Below are positions 22,058-33,750 of a stretch of 64,000 nucleotides of DNA, one piece after another. The notes under the pieces are model-generated. The model saw nothing but the letters and a program-made list of their open reading frames with translations. It searched no databases and had not been told where the DNA came from. Made by a program: the position numbers and the translations under genes. Each line of letters starts with the position of its first letter. Position 1 is the stretch's first letter. The stretch is taken from positions 82,681 to 146,680 of the forward strand of contig MCGT01000047.1 of the NCBI GenBank assembly GCA_002104935.1, in the 5' to 3' direction. Source of the DNA: Hesseltinella vesiculosa. Lineage: Eukaryota; Mucoromycota; Mucoromycetes; Mucorales; Cunninghamellaceae.

Positions 22058-22913
22058 TCAGACACGCTTTTTTCTTTCTAAACGATAAAGGTAGAGACCC
22101 TGAAGCTTGTATTCTGGTCGTTTTGGATCATCTTGGATATCAATGAGAGCAAAGTGTTTTTTGGCCAAGGCAAAGAAACGTTTGTCAGCCTTGCGTCGGC
22201 GGCGATAGGTCATGTAGATCTCCGTCAATGGGTTATTGTCAGTAAAGTGGACCAAGGTGTCGATCAAAGGCTGGAAGGCGATCTCCAAATACACACAATC
22301 CGAGGCTAGCACCACATCGACCTGGTGACTATGAGGCACGCCCCTACAGATAGCCGTCAAGAGAGAAGAAAGGGGTCGGAGTTAAGCGAAGCTTGTTGAG
22401 GAAAATAAAAAAGGCTTTTCTTTACCAATCCAACAGGGAAGCGGAGGTGTTGGACAGGTCATTCAAGGTAATATTGTCTTTCATCAACTGCATCATAGGC
22501 TCTTGGTCGGTCAGTTCCATGTGTTCTAGGGGACAGGCTTTGGCCAGAGCAAGGCCAACGAGCCCGGTGCCACTGCCGAGATCCAGAACGGTTTTCCGTT
22601 GGAAGAAGGTCGAGTCCAGGCTGTGGCGCCACAGCAGATAGTCGACCATAACATAAGCTGCTTCCCAGGTTTTACCACCGCAGCCGCCCGAAACATCTTG
22701 CCAAAGCTTGACGCTGACTTGGTCAAACTGTTCAGTTGAGACATGGCGTTCTATCCTGGGGGCATGGGCAAGGCCTTGATCATGATCGTCATCGTCATCG
22801 GTGGAATCCATGTACGGGAGCAGACCAGGAGATTTCGGGGATTTGGGAGACTGCACCTGCAAAATGCCCACGACATTGACTTGATTTTCAATAGGACACG
22901 TCGTCGTCACCAT
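22058..22913 (-). CDS. SAM-dependent protein-lysine methyltransferase (Efm6/METTL21 type)
   Basis: Member of Methyltransf_16 seven-beta-strand lysine methyltransferases; Efm6 of yeast modifies elongation factor eEF1A. Exon 1 22913-22426 and exon 2 22343-22058 join through a split Trp codon (TG|G); about 257 aa. Exon 1 starts at the first ATG (MVTTTCP), has an acidic DDDDD patch, then WQDVSGGCGGKTWEAAYVM, the SAM motif I VLDLGSGTGLVGLALAK and LTDQEPMM (post-I acidic). Exon 2 carries VDVVLASDCVYLE (the DxxY-like motif post II) and TYRRRRKADKRFF. The Arg/Lys-rich segment favours Efm6 over VCP-KMT, from memory. Substrate is inference. Confidence 0.8.
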
Positions 22914-24172
22914 ATGGAAGGGAGGAAGAAGAAGAAGATAAGGTAAAAAGGGAAAGAAAGAAAAAAAAACGATGTTGCTCTCGAGGACAAAAAACCCACT
23001 TCTTGGAAATGCGCACCAATCAAGAGCAACTGCCTGAAGGCAAACCTTAAATCTTTGACCTGATGTCAAAAAATGACAACCTTTGGCTTCACGTGCGCTA
23101 GAAGAAAAAAGAATAATAATCCTGGCCAGTTTTATTATTTTTAATATTCATTCATTTCATACAAAGGAGGTCATAGAGTAGCTTCATGGTGATTAAAAGG
23201 CAGGGGGAGGTACACCTGGCAGGGCCTCGAGACGGTGCGTTCAATAGGAAGGGCATATAAAAAAGAAAAGAGCAAGCTTCCATGCTTGGAACAAAGGAAT
23301 GGAGTGGGGTTCAATGGGCATGACGGTAAGGAATCAAGACAAAACAGAAGAGCCTATGCAATTTTTCAAGCGTAGAAGACCTTGGAGGCGTGGTTGGCGG
23401 CGGCGTGGCGGGTCGTGGAGGAGGTCTAGGGTTTTGAGGCCTTGGACGGCGAAAACGCAGAATACCCATCGGTTGGTGACAAGGGATAGAAACACGCGAA
23501 AAAAATACGTAACAAAAGCAACGCGGATGAAGAGGAGGAAAAAAAAAGAGAGAGAAGAAATGGCCCTTTTTAACCGTTGTTCAAGTGTTTGGAACAAAAA
23601 AAAAAAGTTGTCAGAGAAAGAAAAAAAAAATTCTGAATGTCATTAAGAAGCCATAGGGTTTCGATCCAAACCTGGGTGTTCAAGGGATACTTGACTTCCA
23701 CCGTTCCAGGTTTTTCTTTTAAACGGGGAAACAGCTCAGGCGAGCCAAAAAAAAAAAAAAGGAGTTCTTGCGAGGAATTACGTTTGTTTGCTTCTAGGTA
23801 GTTTCCTTTTTCTATGACAAGGATGTGGCCAAAGTACCCATTCACAGATAAACCTCTTCAACTCCCATCCTTTATTACTATCATCACCCTTTTTACCATT
23901 ATCCTGGAACGTACCCTACACCCCCTTTTTACAGGCAAGCACGATTTCACCTGCCCTGATAGCACAAAGCCCGAAAAAATTGGCTTCACATAAACTATGG
24001 ATCAAGGTGCCCCCCCCCTAATCAGAAATAAACATCTTTTTTTTGGGAAACAATTCCCACTTTGATTGCCTAGAATAGCAATAGTGAGGGGATCCTTTTT
24101 TTTTTTTTTGAAAGAAGAAAAAAAATGAATAAATACGGTCAGCTTTATTTCAACCTTAACCAACAGGAAAGG
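22914..24172. other. 1.26-kb spacer without a confident gene
   Basis: Open stretches exist on the minus strand at 23845-23600 (NGYFGHILVIEKGNYLEANK, then a segment with KYPLNTQVWIETLWLLND) and a proline-rich frame near 23380-23460 (PPPRPATPPPTTPPRS). They may be exons of one small gene, but starts and splice pairs do not resolve. The plus-strand counterpart at 23299-23646 is Arg-rich shadow. Homopolymers occur throughout. Confidence 0.35.
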
Positions 24173-26940
24173 TCAAGATACCACAATAGACTGGTGTTTG
24201 GCGATATCACGTTCCACAGCCTCGATGGCTCGAGACACTCGGTTGAAGAGATGATCCTTGCCCACCAATTCCAATAAGCCTGCCTGTTCAAACATTTCCA
24301 ATGGACGCTCTTTGACATGCACAAAGTACACCTGCACACCTCTTTGATGATAAGACACCACGATTTCAAGCATGATCTGTACAGCACTAAAAAAAAAAAA
24401 TTAGCTTTTCGTGAGTATCTCAATGCTCCCAATGTTCGCAGTGTCATAAGCCTTTGTTTCTCCTCTCTGACAACCCATGTGGTTTAACAAGCCCAACCGT
24501 CTCTCCTTTTCAGTGGATTCCGCCCAACTCTAAAATAGTAAGCCAAAATCCTGCGTCCTGGGTCACCTCCTCCTTTACCTTGCGTCAATGTATGGCATGT
24601 TGTTCACGTCAAAAATAATATATCTTGATTCGCCCAAGCGAGGTCGTTCAGAAGGATGGATAGTCATATCACCAAATTGTTCAAAGCGTCTTAAACGGTC
24701 CTTCAATTGGCCTTTACAGATCACCCCCAGAAAAAAGGGAGTCAGTGATTTCTTGTTCTGTCGAGAGAGAGAGGGGGGTCGGGGAAATCACGGCGGGTTT
24801 ACCTGTGTTTGCGAAAAAGAGTGGTTCTTCCACTCGAATGATCATGACTTCTTCGATATGTTCAATTTCCTCTGGGCCATCCTGGATAGGCCGGAATCGG
24901 TAATGGTTTCCTTTTTCTCGGCCCTGTCACAAAAAAAAAAAAAATAAGCGTTCTCTTTTTTTTTGGTAATGGGCTTATCCATGCCCACGAGACGAAAGAA
25001 AAATCAACCATAGCGGTTTTTTTTTTTTTTTTTTTTTTGCTATATACCATGATGGAGATGCGTGGGTAACTTGTTTCCTTGATGGTGAGGAGAAGGGAAA
25101 GCGTGACGGCCAGCAACGTGCCGAATTCCAAGGAGATCATCACCGTGGCCAAAAAGGTGACGGTTAGTAGGGCCAGATCGCGCCAGGCATGGACCTTGAA
25201 AATAAAGTGGAGATCCTCGGGTAACTCGCCCAACAGCGACAGCACGGCCACGAAAATGATGGCGGACAGCACACATTTGGGCAGGTAATAAAAATAGGGC
25301 AGCAAGAAGAAGATGGCAAAGATCGTCAAGACGCCGGTCATCAAGCTGGCCATTTGAGTGCGAGCTCCGGCACGGTCGTTGATCTTGCTACGAGCGACCT
25401 AATCATTCACACGGGAAGCCTTGGTGAGTAGCCACCTTTTTTTTTTTTTTTCCAACACGCCTTTTTCCTTGCTTACCGATCCAAATGCAGGGATGCCTTG
25501 CATCAGACCACTGACGACGTTGGCAACACCGAGGGCAACCAATTCACGATTGGCACTGACAGAATAGTTGTGGCGGGTGGAATATGTCTTGGCAATCACA
25601 ACAGACTCAACAAAGCCGATGATAGCAATCATGGCGGCGGTGACCAAGAGATCCTTCATATGATGGTTGCTGGGGAAGGCCGGGATCGAGGGCAATGGTA
25701 GCTGCCCGGCGCCATCGATGTTTCCCAGGATGGACAGGCCTTTATGCTCCCAGTCAAATACATAGGTGGCAACGATGGAGCAAATGACGACAAACAGGAC
25801 TTCAGGAAGCAATTGGATCCAGCGGCGGTTGGTCTTGGCCTTGAGAACACGGCATCCAAGCAGGAGCACGACAGAGACAAGGGACACCAGACCAGAGAGC
25901 ACATGGATATGGCTGACGTTGCGCACAAGAAAGGCCAGGCGGGCAATGGTGGTGGAGGCTTCGGTGATGCCCTGTTCCTCACTGAGAGAGACCATGCCCA
26001 GGAGGATGATGGTTTGCTGCACCAGCACGACAAGCGCCACACCGGTGATGAAACCCCGCAGCAACGCGCGGCTCATCAGACTGTCCAAGAAGCCCAGGCG
26101 GAAGATCCCCAGCAGAAAAGTAAACACCCCGACAAAAAAGGTCATCAACGTTGCCCAAGCAAGAGGGTCCACGCCATTATCAGGATCATGGTTTTGTGTG
26201 GCAATGGAGGAGCCTACCAATAAGGAAAGCGTCGCTTCAGGGCCCATGGACATTTGCCTATTATCCCAAATGGAAATCCAGGAAGGGGTGAGTTGCTGTC
26301 ATGAAAAAAAAGGGCGTACGTTACCTGGACATGCCAAAAATGGCATAAGTGATGGCAGGAAAGGCAATGGCATAGAGGCCATGGATGGCTTCAAGTTTAC
26401 AAAGAGCAGTGGCATAGGATAGCGCCTGGGGAATCATCAGACAAGCTAGTGTCAGGCCAGCAAACAAATCGCCCACAAATAGCTGACTGTTGTAGTCCGG
26501 GAGCCATTGTAGGATCGGCAGATAATATTTGGACCGCATTTTCAAGATGTTCCAGTTATCGCGGGGCTGGTCATCCACAAAAGGTTGCGCCGAAGGTACT
26601 GAGTAAAAAGGTGATAAGCAAAAAAGGAAAAAAAAAAAAATGTTGCAGAGAAGGGGGGGGGACCAAACTTACAAGGGGAGGCGGTCATGTAGCGTTGATG
26701 ATCATCAATGCCCAGGAGAGCTTGACTTTCGGAGATGCGGACATTAGGGGAATAGACATCATCATCACTGTAGTCTTCGCGATGAATGCTGACGGTCATG
26801 GACTTGTTTGGACCTAAAGCGTTGAATAGCGCGACCATGCCGCAAAAAAAAAGTGAGAAAAGTGTCTTTTTGTCAGTGGCTATTCCAAGCTACTTACTTC
26901 CACTACGGGAAGCTGTACTCTTTTGTGATGGTGCAGCCAT
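24173..26940 (-). CDS. SulP/SLC26-family sulfate permease
   Basis: Predicted plasma- or organelle-membrane anion (sulfate) transporter. Seven or more exons; exon 1 (26940-26898) encodes MAAPSQKSTASRSG and splices in phase 1 to a GTCC exon. Order: acidic N-terminus, SulP entry motif (SKYYLPILQWLPDYN), first helices (VGDLFAGLTLACLMIPQAL, the SulP signature region), repeated hydrophobic helices (about 11-12), a RSKINDRAGARTQ loop, VIFVAVLSLLG and VEFGTLLAVTLSLLL-type end, then a C-terminal STAS domain (HIEEVMIIRVEEPLFFANT; ESRYIIFDVNNMPYIDASA; HVKERPLEMFEQAGLLELVG). All pieces of a functional transporter are present; substrate is inferred from family. Confidence 0.9.
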
Positions 26941-27276
26941 GAAGAGAATACCCAAATCACAAGAAAAATATAAAAAGAAGAAAGTGAGCGAAAACCGGAA
27001 AAGAATCAAGAAAAAGGCCACTCTTTCATAACCAGCTGTGCAAAAAAAGGTTGCACAAAAAGCGGAAGATCAAGGACATGGTCTTCTTGGTGGGAGAATG
27101 GTTTTCAAACTTTTTTTTTATACTTTACTTTGAAAACTACAATATGATATCTATCAAGCGATTTAAAAAAAGAGGGGGAGGTGTTTTGGGCACGAGAAAG
27201 AAAAGATTTCAGCAATATGTGGATGACGGGTGGAAGAAAGGTTGGGGATATTGATCATCAAAAGCGACCTTATTTT
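26941..27276. other. Spacer between permease start and NDUFA1-like gene
   Basis: This 336-bp region contains the permease promoter and the 3' end of the complex I gene. No gene features were found. A Lys/Gly-rich short frame at 27181-27363 is a shadow of the neighbouring gene. Confidence 0.4.
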
Positions 27277-27754
27277 TTAGTATTGGCCCTTGTCTCGTGG
27301 CGTTTCCAAGTACCATACACTGTTAGTGGCAAATTCAGTAGGAGCAACGGCATTGTCCTATAGAGAAGGTTCAACATATCAGTGTCAGTGACATCACTCG
27401 TTGACAAGGGCTGAAGGTTACCGATTGGCCGCGAAGAGATCCTGTCAAACGACGATCACGTTCCATCATTTGAAGTTCCCACTTGTCCAGGTTGTATCGA
27501 TGGAACTAATAAAAAAGATCAGCACTTCTTGTACATGCCTGGTCACATTACCTTTTTATCGTTGGAGTAATATTTGACAGCTTGGAAACCCGAGGCACTG
27601 GCAAAGAACATGCCGGTAATGATGCCAAAAGGAAGAAGAGCTTCAAAAGGGACAGGCTAGTCATATAACATTTAAAAAAAAAATACATGTAGAAATATGA
27701 GCGATGTTTGTTCGTATTCTGCTGTATCATTATTGCGTTGGTCGTCATTACCAT
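27277..27754 (-). CDS. Mitochondrial complex I accessory subunit, NDUFA1/NI9.8 type
   Basis: Small inner-membrane subunit of NADH:ubiquinone oxidoreductase (MWFE/NI9.8 family). Exons 27754-27752 (only the ATG), 27656-27552, 27505-27422 and 27357-27277 give a 90-aa protein, all in phase with GT-AG introns. It starts M-PVPFEALLPFGIITGMFFA, as the Neurospora 9.8-kDa subunit does, followed by one transmembrane helix, a KYYSNDKKFHRYNLDKWE segment and the family signature MERDRRLTGSLRGQ. It ends LETPRDKGQY. Length and single N-terminal helix fit the family. Shares a 183-bp divergent promoter with the Maf gene. Confidence 0.9.
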
Positions 27755-27937
27755 GATAGACTATAAGAAAGAGTAGGGAGGATGAAGGAAGAAAAAAAAA
27801 AAAACAAATGTAAACAATCAGAAACCGGTCCGCACTTTTTTCTGGTGCTTGCACGTCGGCCAATCAGGAGGAGGTTGTTTTAAAAAGAGGAAGGGACTGG
27901 CGAACTGCGGTGCCTTTTTCTTTCACTTTTTTCAACC
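27755..27937. promoter_or_regulatory. Divergent promoter of NDUFA1-like and Maf genes with CCAAT box
   Basis: Only 183 bp separate the start codons. A CCAAT box at 27860-27864 lies about midway, preceded by CACGTC. HAP-complex binding to CCAAT is a known way to control respiratory genes in fungi; that link is inference. Confidence 0.45.
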
Positions 27938-28771
27938 ATGAGCCAATTCAGCAAAAAATCACTCGACCTACCTGTATGGAAAGCCCTGAAGAACAAGACC
28001 GTAGTGTTGGCATCGCAATCCCCTCGACGTAAAGAGATCTTGCAAGCCATGGTAAAGAGTCATCCTCGAGGCATGACGGCATAAGCAGGTGCTGACACGT
28101 CCATTCTTTTCTGACCTTGTGATGCCAGGGTCTGACCGATTTCCAAATTGTGCCAACATTGAAACCAGATGAAAATGATCCCACTAGCTACAAGACCACC
28201 GAAGACTATGTGCTGGACACGGCAAGGATGAAGGCTCTGGAGGTGTGGGAGCGTTGTCAAACCGACGAGTCTCTGCCCAACGCCGACGTGGTGATCGCGG
28301 CCGACACCATTGTGGTGTACAATAACCAGGTGCTGGAGAAACCAAAGGATGCGGCTGATGCCCAGCGTGTCCTTCGCCTTCTCAGCGGCCATACACATGA
28401 AGCCCTGACGGCCGTCCATCTTGTTGCACAGGACCTCCACTATCATTTTGTCACCCGCACCTTTGTCACCTTTGCCGACCTCGACGACACCACCATCCAA
28501 GAATGTAAGAAAAAAGAAAAGCGAGGCATGGCTGATGCCCTTTTTGTGCTGTAGATATTCGCGCAGGAGAACCTTTTGACAAGGCTGGCAGCTATGGTAT
28601 CCAAGGTGCCGCGGCGCTGTTTATTTCCAAGATCGACGGTGACTACTGGAACGTCGTAAGGATCTGAAAAGAAACAAGGTCATTCCTCTCATGTCGTTTT
28701 TGTAGGTGGGCTTGCCTCAACAACCCCTGTTTCAACAACTGGTCCGCTTAGTGCAAGAAAAACAATGGTGA
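27938..28771 (+). CDS. Maf-family nucleoside triphosphate pyrophosphatase
   Basis: House-cleaning enzyme family hydrolysing non-canonical or m5U/UTP/dTTP nucleotides (yeast YOR111W, human ASMTL N-terminal half). Exons 27938-28051, 28129-28504, 28555-28656 and 28706-28771, phases consistent; 219 aa. Motifs: [14 protein letters not shown] (the phosphate-binding Ser-x-x-Arg-Arg), [12 protein letters not shown] with the catalytic Asp region, [27 protein letters not shown], and C-terminal [27 protein letters not shown], all in family order. Cytosolic by absence of targeting signals. Converges with the zinc-finger gene. Confidence 0.93.
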
Positions 28772-28978
28772 ATGGCGACGTACGGTTATTTTTGTTAATT
28801 TATTCTGAACTGAGCATACAGTAAAGAGCCGCTAGAGCAAAGAAAAGGCGGGGATATCAAAAAAAAAAAAAAAAAAGTCCAAAAGAGAGAGAAAAGAGAG
28901 GGTTATCACAAAATGGGTATCAAGATACTCATACGCAAACGGTAGGTAATGAAAAAAAAAAAAAAAAGACAAACTTTC

Positions 28979-30716
28979 TTAGCTATCGGCCAAATCCAAA
29001 GAAGACAAATGTTCTCCCATGGAGGAGACGGCTGGCATGGGAGGAGGCAGTTCGTGGGATTTTTCGTGTTTTCGAAGAGAACGCAGGTGATAGTAGGCTT
29101 TGTCACACTTTGCATACTTGCAGCTGAAAGGGCGAATGTTGGTGTGGATTTTCAAATGGGTTGCCAAAGAATCTGGTCGTGAGAATCGCTTCCCGCATCC
29201 TATTTTTTTTTTTTTTTTCGACAAAAAAGAAGGTTCGTCAAACATCGATTTGAAGGTTGTTTTTTCAAACTCACCATCCTCTGTACAAATAAAAGGTCGT
29301 TCGCCTGTATGTGTTCGTAAATGGTTGTACATTTTGTGTCGTTTGGTAAAGGGTTTGTCGTTGCGATGGCAATTTTTCCAATGACAATAATACAAGGCCT
29401 AAAAAGGAGAAGTGAGCGATTTGTCATAAACGTTCCGTTGACATGCTTACATGGCCTCCACCGATATGGAACGATTTGACATGGTCAATCAAAGCTTCGA
29501 GTTGATCAAACTGCATACGACAGTCCAGCCATTGGCAAGTGTGAATTTCGGGCGTGACCGAGTCATCAAGGTCTCGACAAGAAGCGTGGGGCATCTCTTG
29601 TAGCGAAAAAGGTGCGGAAGAGATCATGCCCATGGCGGCTGGAGGAGGCAGAGGTTGACCATGGAGATGATTGACGTAATAGGAGTCGACGGGTGAGACA
29701 GGCGCCGAAGGAGAAGGATGGTGATGGTGGTGAGGAGCCGTGCCAGGGGGGTGGTAGATGGGCTGGACGAGGTAAGGATACATCATCACGTTGTGGCTGG
29801 GGGTTGAGATGGGGGTCAAGGTGCCGTCGGTTGTAGGAGAGGGTTGCATGGTGTCGATAGGCGAGATATGGTTGTCCACATACATGAAAAAGGGATCGTG
29901 CACGTAGCCATCGTCGGTGATGGGGGAAGTGGTGGCGGACATGGGAGAGAAGACGGGCTGGGCGGGGAGGGCCATATGCATGGCTTCCAGACGACCCATG
30001 GACCGATGACGACGAGCCTTTATCATTTTTCGCATCTTGACCTGTTGAGGATGAATGGTACCGAGAGGAGGATCAGCGGAGGAGACGGTATGACGACGAG
30101 GCAAGGCTGGAGGTTGGGGTTGGTCGGGAAGAGGGACCGTGATGGCGGTGTCCAGTATGGCTGGCTGTGAGGTGGGAGGGGATTGCCACAAAGGACCTTG
30201 GTCATACATGGAGGAGAGAGAGGAGGACAGGTGAGTGGCATAGGTGGGATCCAAAGGTGGTTGGGCCTCGACCATTGGCGACGCTGCATGAGGGGGGAGT
30301 GATTGGTACCAGTTAACGACGCCTGACGGTAGAGGAGTCGTTGGCATACCCTGATGATCCAATACGGCTGTACTGTTCAACCATTCTTCATTCCAAGTCG
30401 CTTGGCTTTTTACTACAGGCACAGGCGTCACCACGCCTGTCGCCATTGTTGTTTGTGAAGCAATCAAGGAGTCATTGTCATACCTTGACTGTGTTAATAA
30501 CTCATAACCAGACATGGTTTCTACCTTTGGCTATGTCAAAAAAAAAAAAAGCATGTCAAAAAAAAAGTAGCTAACGTTCAGGGGGGAACAAAGAAATTTG
30601 CTACGCATTTCTTTTTTTCTTTTTTTGTAACTTACATAGGCTGGTGTGTCTGCAGGTAAAGATAAAGGCTGAGAGGACATGGGCTGATAAGCATTGATCA
30701 AACTTGAATCTTGCAT
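28979..30716 (-). CDS. C2H2 zinc-finger transcription factor with GLI/ZIC-like tandem fingers
   Basis: Exon 1 (30716-30636, MQDSSLINAY...) joins the MSGYELL exon by a GTAAGT donor and GACATAG acceptor, so the protein is longer than the single frame suggests. Roughly 250 residues of Pro-, Ser-, His-rich sequence are followed by fingers: TCQWLDCRMQFDQ...HVKSFH and YYCHWKNCHRNDKPFTKRH...HLRTH, a pair with the conserved Trp of the tandem-CWCH2 module (known in ZIC, GLI, GLIS, PacC and Zap1); then two canonical TGERPF-linked fingers (CTEDGCGKRFSRPDSLATHLKIH; CKYAKCDKAYYHLRSLRKHEKSH is the last). An intron splits the third finger at TEDG. Nuclear DNA-binding is a safe inference; targets unknown. 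Confidence 0.9.
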
Positions 30717-32717
30717 GACAAAAATAAGGTGAGGAGTGGAAAAAGAGACTGGAAGAAGCAATGAGGGGTAAATGAAGAGCAAAGAGAGGATATCTAATAA
30801 AAAACGAAGGTATCGATGACTATATTGGAAAGGAAGTGATGATTCCACTATTTTAAAGGAAAGAAGGAGGGTATTCTGTTTTAAAAGAGAAAGAAAGTTA
30901 AAAAAACTGGCGGCTTTATAAATCACCGTGTTCCTTTTTTCACGGTCAGCCTTACGTTCAAGGAAAAATGGGAAGTAAAGAAGAAAAAAAATTGTAGAAA
31001 AGAAAAAAAAGAGTGAAAAGAGAACACGACAAGCCTTTTTGAAGGAAGACAGAAAAACAATAAAGACAAAAAGAGAAGCTAGCCAATAAGGCTCAGGTCC
31101 GCTCTCTTTTTATACCTTTCAGCTAAAGGAATAGGAAGAAAAAAACTTTATTCAACACTCAACCTTGCACTTCAAGTCACAGTCAAGAGATGGAACACAC
31201 AGGGGTAACGTTGTCACACTGTGTTTTCCGAAAACTCTACTTTTTCCACCTATCCATCTTTTCCTCTATCCAATCATACGCTGCCGTCTTTTTAAAGTCT
31301 CTCTCACTCTCTTTAAAACCCTCCTGCAGACCATCAAAATCATACGTCGTACAAAGGACGCCACCGATGAAAAAAAAAATTGTCACTCACAAACAGGTGC
31401 CAACAGCTGATTTTTTTTTTGTTTCCACCGAGGAAAAAATAGATGCATGTCTTCTAAACTATTTGAGATGCTTTGTAAGAACAAACCTTCTCCTTTGCCG
31501 TTGTTTCATTCCCGGTGCCTCCGGAACACCACCGCGTCAAGCTTTTCATACAAAGCAAGTTGCCTCGATCATTCCTTTCATATCGTCATTCATGCGTCAA
31601 ACACTCGTGTTCCATTGGCCATGTTTCACTTGATAAAGTTCAGGTTTGCCACGCGTCAACTGCAAACGGATGATGCCTCACAAAAAAGAAAAATGCCCAT
31701 TTTGACATTGCCACTTTTTTGGGAATCAAAATAGAAAAAATAACAAAAGACCGTTGCAAGTCACCGCCAATTTGAGTTCATGCCAAGTCTTTTTCTTTCA
31801 TCTTTTTTTTTTCGGCCACCGGTGCATGGCTTTGAAATTTAAATAAAACGGTTGAGCTGACATGGGGCTTGGTTTGCATCGGCAACCATCGAAGATTATT
31901 TTAGTGTGGCGTTCCAATTCACGGGGCGAAGGCGTATGTTCTTTGATTTTCAAGGGAAGCCCAAGAGGTAACTATACCACTTTGGACTAGGCAGTGAAAA
32001 AAAGTCGGTGGTACCCACTGGTGCTGTGGGTGGAGTGTGGATGCCATGTTGCTGAATGACGACAATCTACGGAAAAGAAGGCGGAGTGAAAAAACGCCCT
32101 TTTTCTTGCATGCAGCAGCCCCTTTCATTATTTTTTTTTGGTTTGTCAATGAAAAGACGGAACGAGCTCAGTTTCGAGCTTACATTTCTTTTTTTTTTTA
32201 CTGGGGAGTCAGACGTACAAGCCTTGCAACATCTGTGATGCCAAGCTAGGAGTACTGAAGAAAACGTTGCCCACGCCAGCCATTTTGCCAGAACGACCCA
32301 TCTACGTTGCTTGGCCTGGCTCTGTTCCATCTTATCCAAGTGCAGCATGTCTTTACCTATCTCACTTCTCTTCATTCACTGATTATATACATATTCTGAG
32401 TCTCACTGATCTTTCATACCGTCGCAAGCTTGATGGCAGCCTTTGGGCTGTGTTTGCGGAGATCGTCTTTTTTGTGGTTGAGCATTAGCGACCCCAAAGC
32501 TAATCTTGCTGACGACCTCCGCCGATCGGCCCGATATTTTCGATGTAAATGCCATGTCGATCCATTCATAGCTCAAGACAATAAATCAAACACCATTCAT
32601 GGACCCTATCCACTTTTGGCTTCGCCTGTGGTTTTTTTTTCTTCTTTCCTTTCACAGCATTCATGATTTTCCCTGTAGACCCTGAGCTGGCAAAAAAAAA
32701 AAAAAAAAATCCTCACT
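30717..32717. other. Upstream region of the zinc-finger gene and low-gene spacer
   Basis: About 2 kb. The first kilobase is A-rich with a CCAAT motif near 31084, plausibly a long 5' region of the regulator. Plus-strand frames at 31165-31734 are open but show no domains. Near 32200-32500 a plus-strand frame (KPCNICDAKLGVLKKTL then a Pro-rich run) may be part of the decayed copy that follows at 32718. Confidence 0.4.
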
Positions 32718-32980
32718 ATGGAATCTGATACCATCACTCGCTGTAAGTCAATAGGATAAAAAAAAATGGCAAGCTCACCATGCACTTCGCTATAGAGCAT
32801 TTGTCCTCGATTCTGTTGGTTAAACGCCACTTTAGCCCACCGCAGCTCGCATAGTATTTTCCTGAGGACACTGACCATGATCATTGATCAGCGCCAAAAG
32901 CACTGGCAGGTTTCAAAGGGGTTTCCCGACGACACTATGATGTTGCTGCTAAACATTACACACGTGAGTATTGACGTGAT
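32718..32980 (+). pseudogene. Decayed copy of the lineage-specific hypothetical family (plus copy)
   Basis: Nucleotide and protein similarity to the minus-strand copy at 34015-34290: ATGGAATCTGATA at 32718, a GTAAGTCAAT donor, a CTATAG acceptor, then TTTTCCTGAGGAC and a segment encoding IIDQRQKHWQVSKGFPDDTM, ended by an identical GTGAGTATTG donor. One inserted T after GCAT and a missing base near GACACTGACC shift the frame relative to the partner, so it cannot make the same protein. No intact flanking exons are seen up to 33.5 kb. Confidence 0.6.
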
Positions 32981-33674
32981 TGAATATACAATATGCTCAA
33001 TACATGATTTATAGAACTTGAATCAAGGCGTTGCAGATCGCGTGGAGGTGGGAATTCAAGCTTTGTCGCTGGTAAAAACCAAAATGTACTGATAAGTTGC
33101 CTGGTGATTGCTGCTGGAAGCTGCTGGAGTTGATGCAAGAGGCATAGAAGACGATTGCAGAGCGTCTTGGCAGGCTGTTGCTCTTATCCAGATAAAATTC
33201 GATGCCAGTGACCCCAAACACACTCGCAATCACACGACGAAGGATATTCTTCCGTCACGCTTGCAAGGTCATCAGAAAGGTGAATGTGAGAATTGCGAGT
33301 ACATTTCAGTGAGGTCGTCCTATTGGACCATAGCTTCAGCGGGAAGGTTTCGCTGGTGCCACTGCTTCGACAGCGCACGTAAGTACGGTACCAGCATCTA
33401 CGCCCTTCAAACTCGGGAAGATGTCGCTTGCATTTGCTGAATCAAACATGGATGAGGCTCCGTCATTGGAAAGATTTGTTTCCATCTATATCATATCAAG
33501 CTGAAATGCGGTGCTAGATAGTCGTCCAATGTTGCGCGATGCCATGCTGGTTGGGTTGAGAATGTAAGTAAGTAAATGAAAAAGAAGGGAAGAAGGGTGT
33601 TTCCTTAAATCTGCCTTTTTACTGTACCAGTGTTTGTCTGTAGTCTGCAACAAGCTTGGCCACGTAAAAAATAA
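32981..33674. other. Unassigned region between inverted copies
   Basis: Nearly 700 bp with open stretches on both strands but no recognisable protein, RNA or repeat; it may be residue of the plus-strand copy. A run near 33555-33570 (GTAAGTAAGTAAATG) is low complexity. Confidence 0.35.
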
Positions 33675-33718
33675 TCAAAAAGCCATCTGACGGGTAAGTC
33701 CATGCACTGCAGTTTTTC

Positions 33719-33750
<32 letters not shown>

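Noticed and set aside
23299..23646. Arg-rich plus-strand frame as a gene
   Set aside because: Its Arg-rich run is the reverse of a proline-rich minus frame, and its Lys-rich end comes from poly-A.
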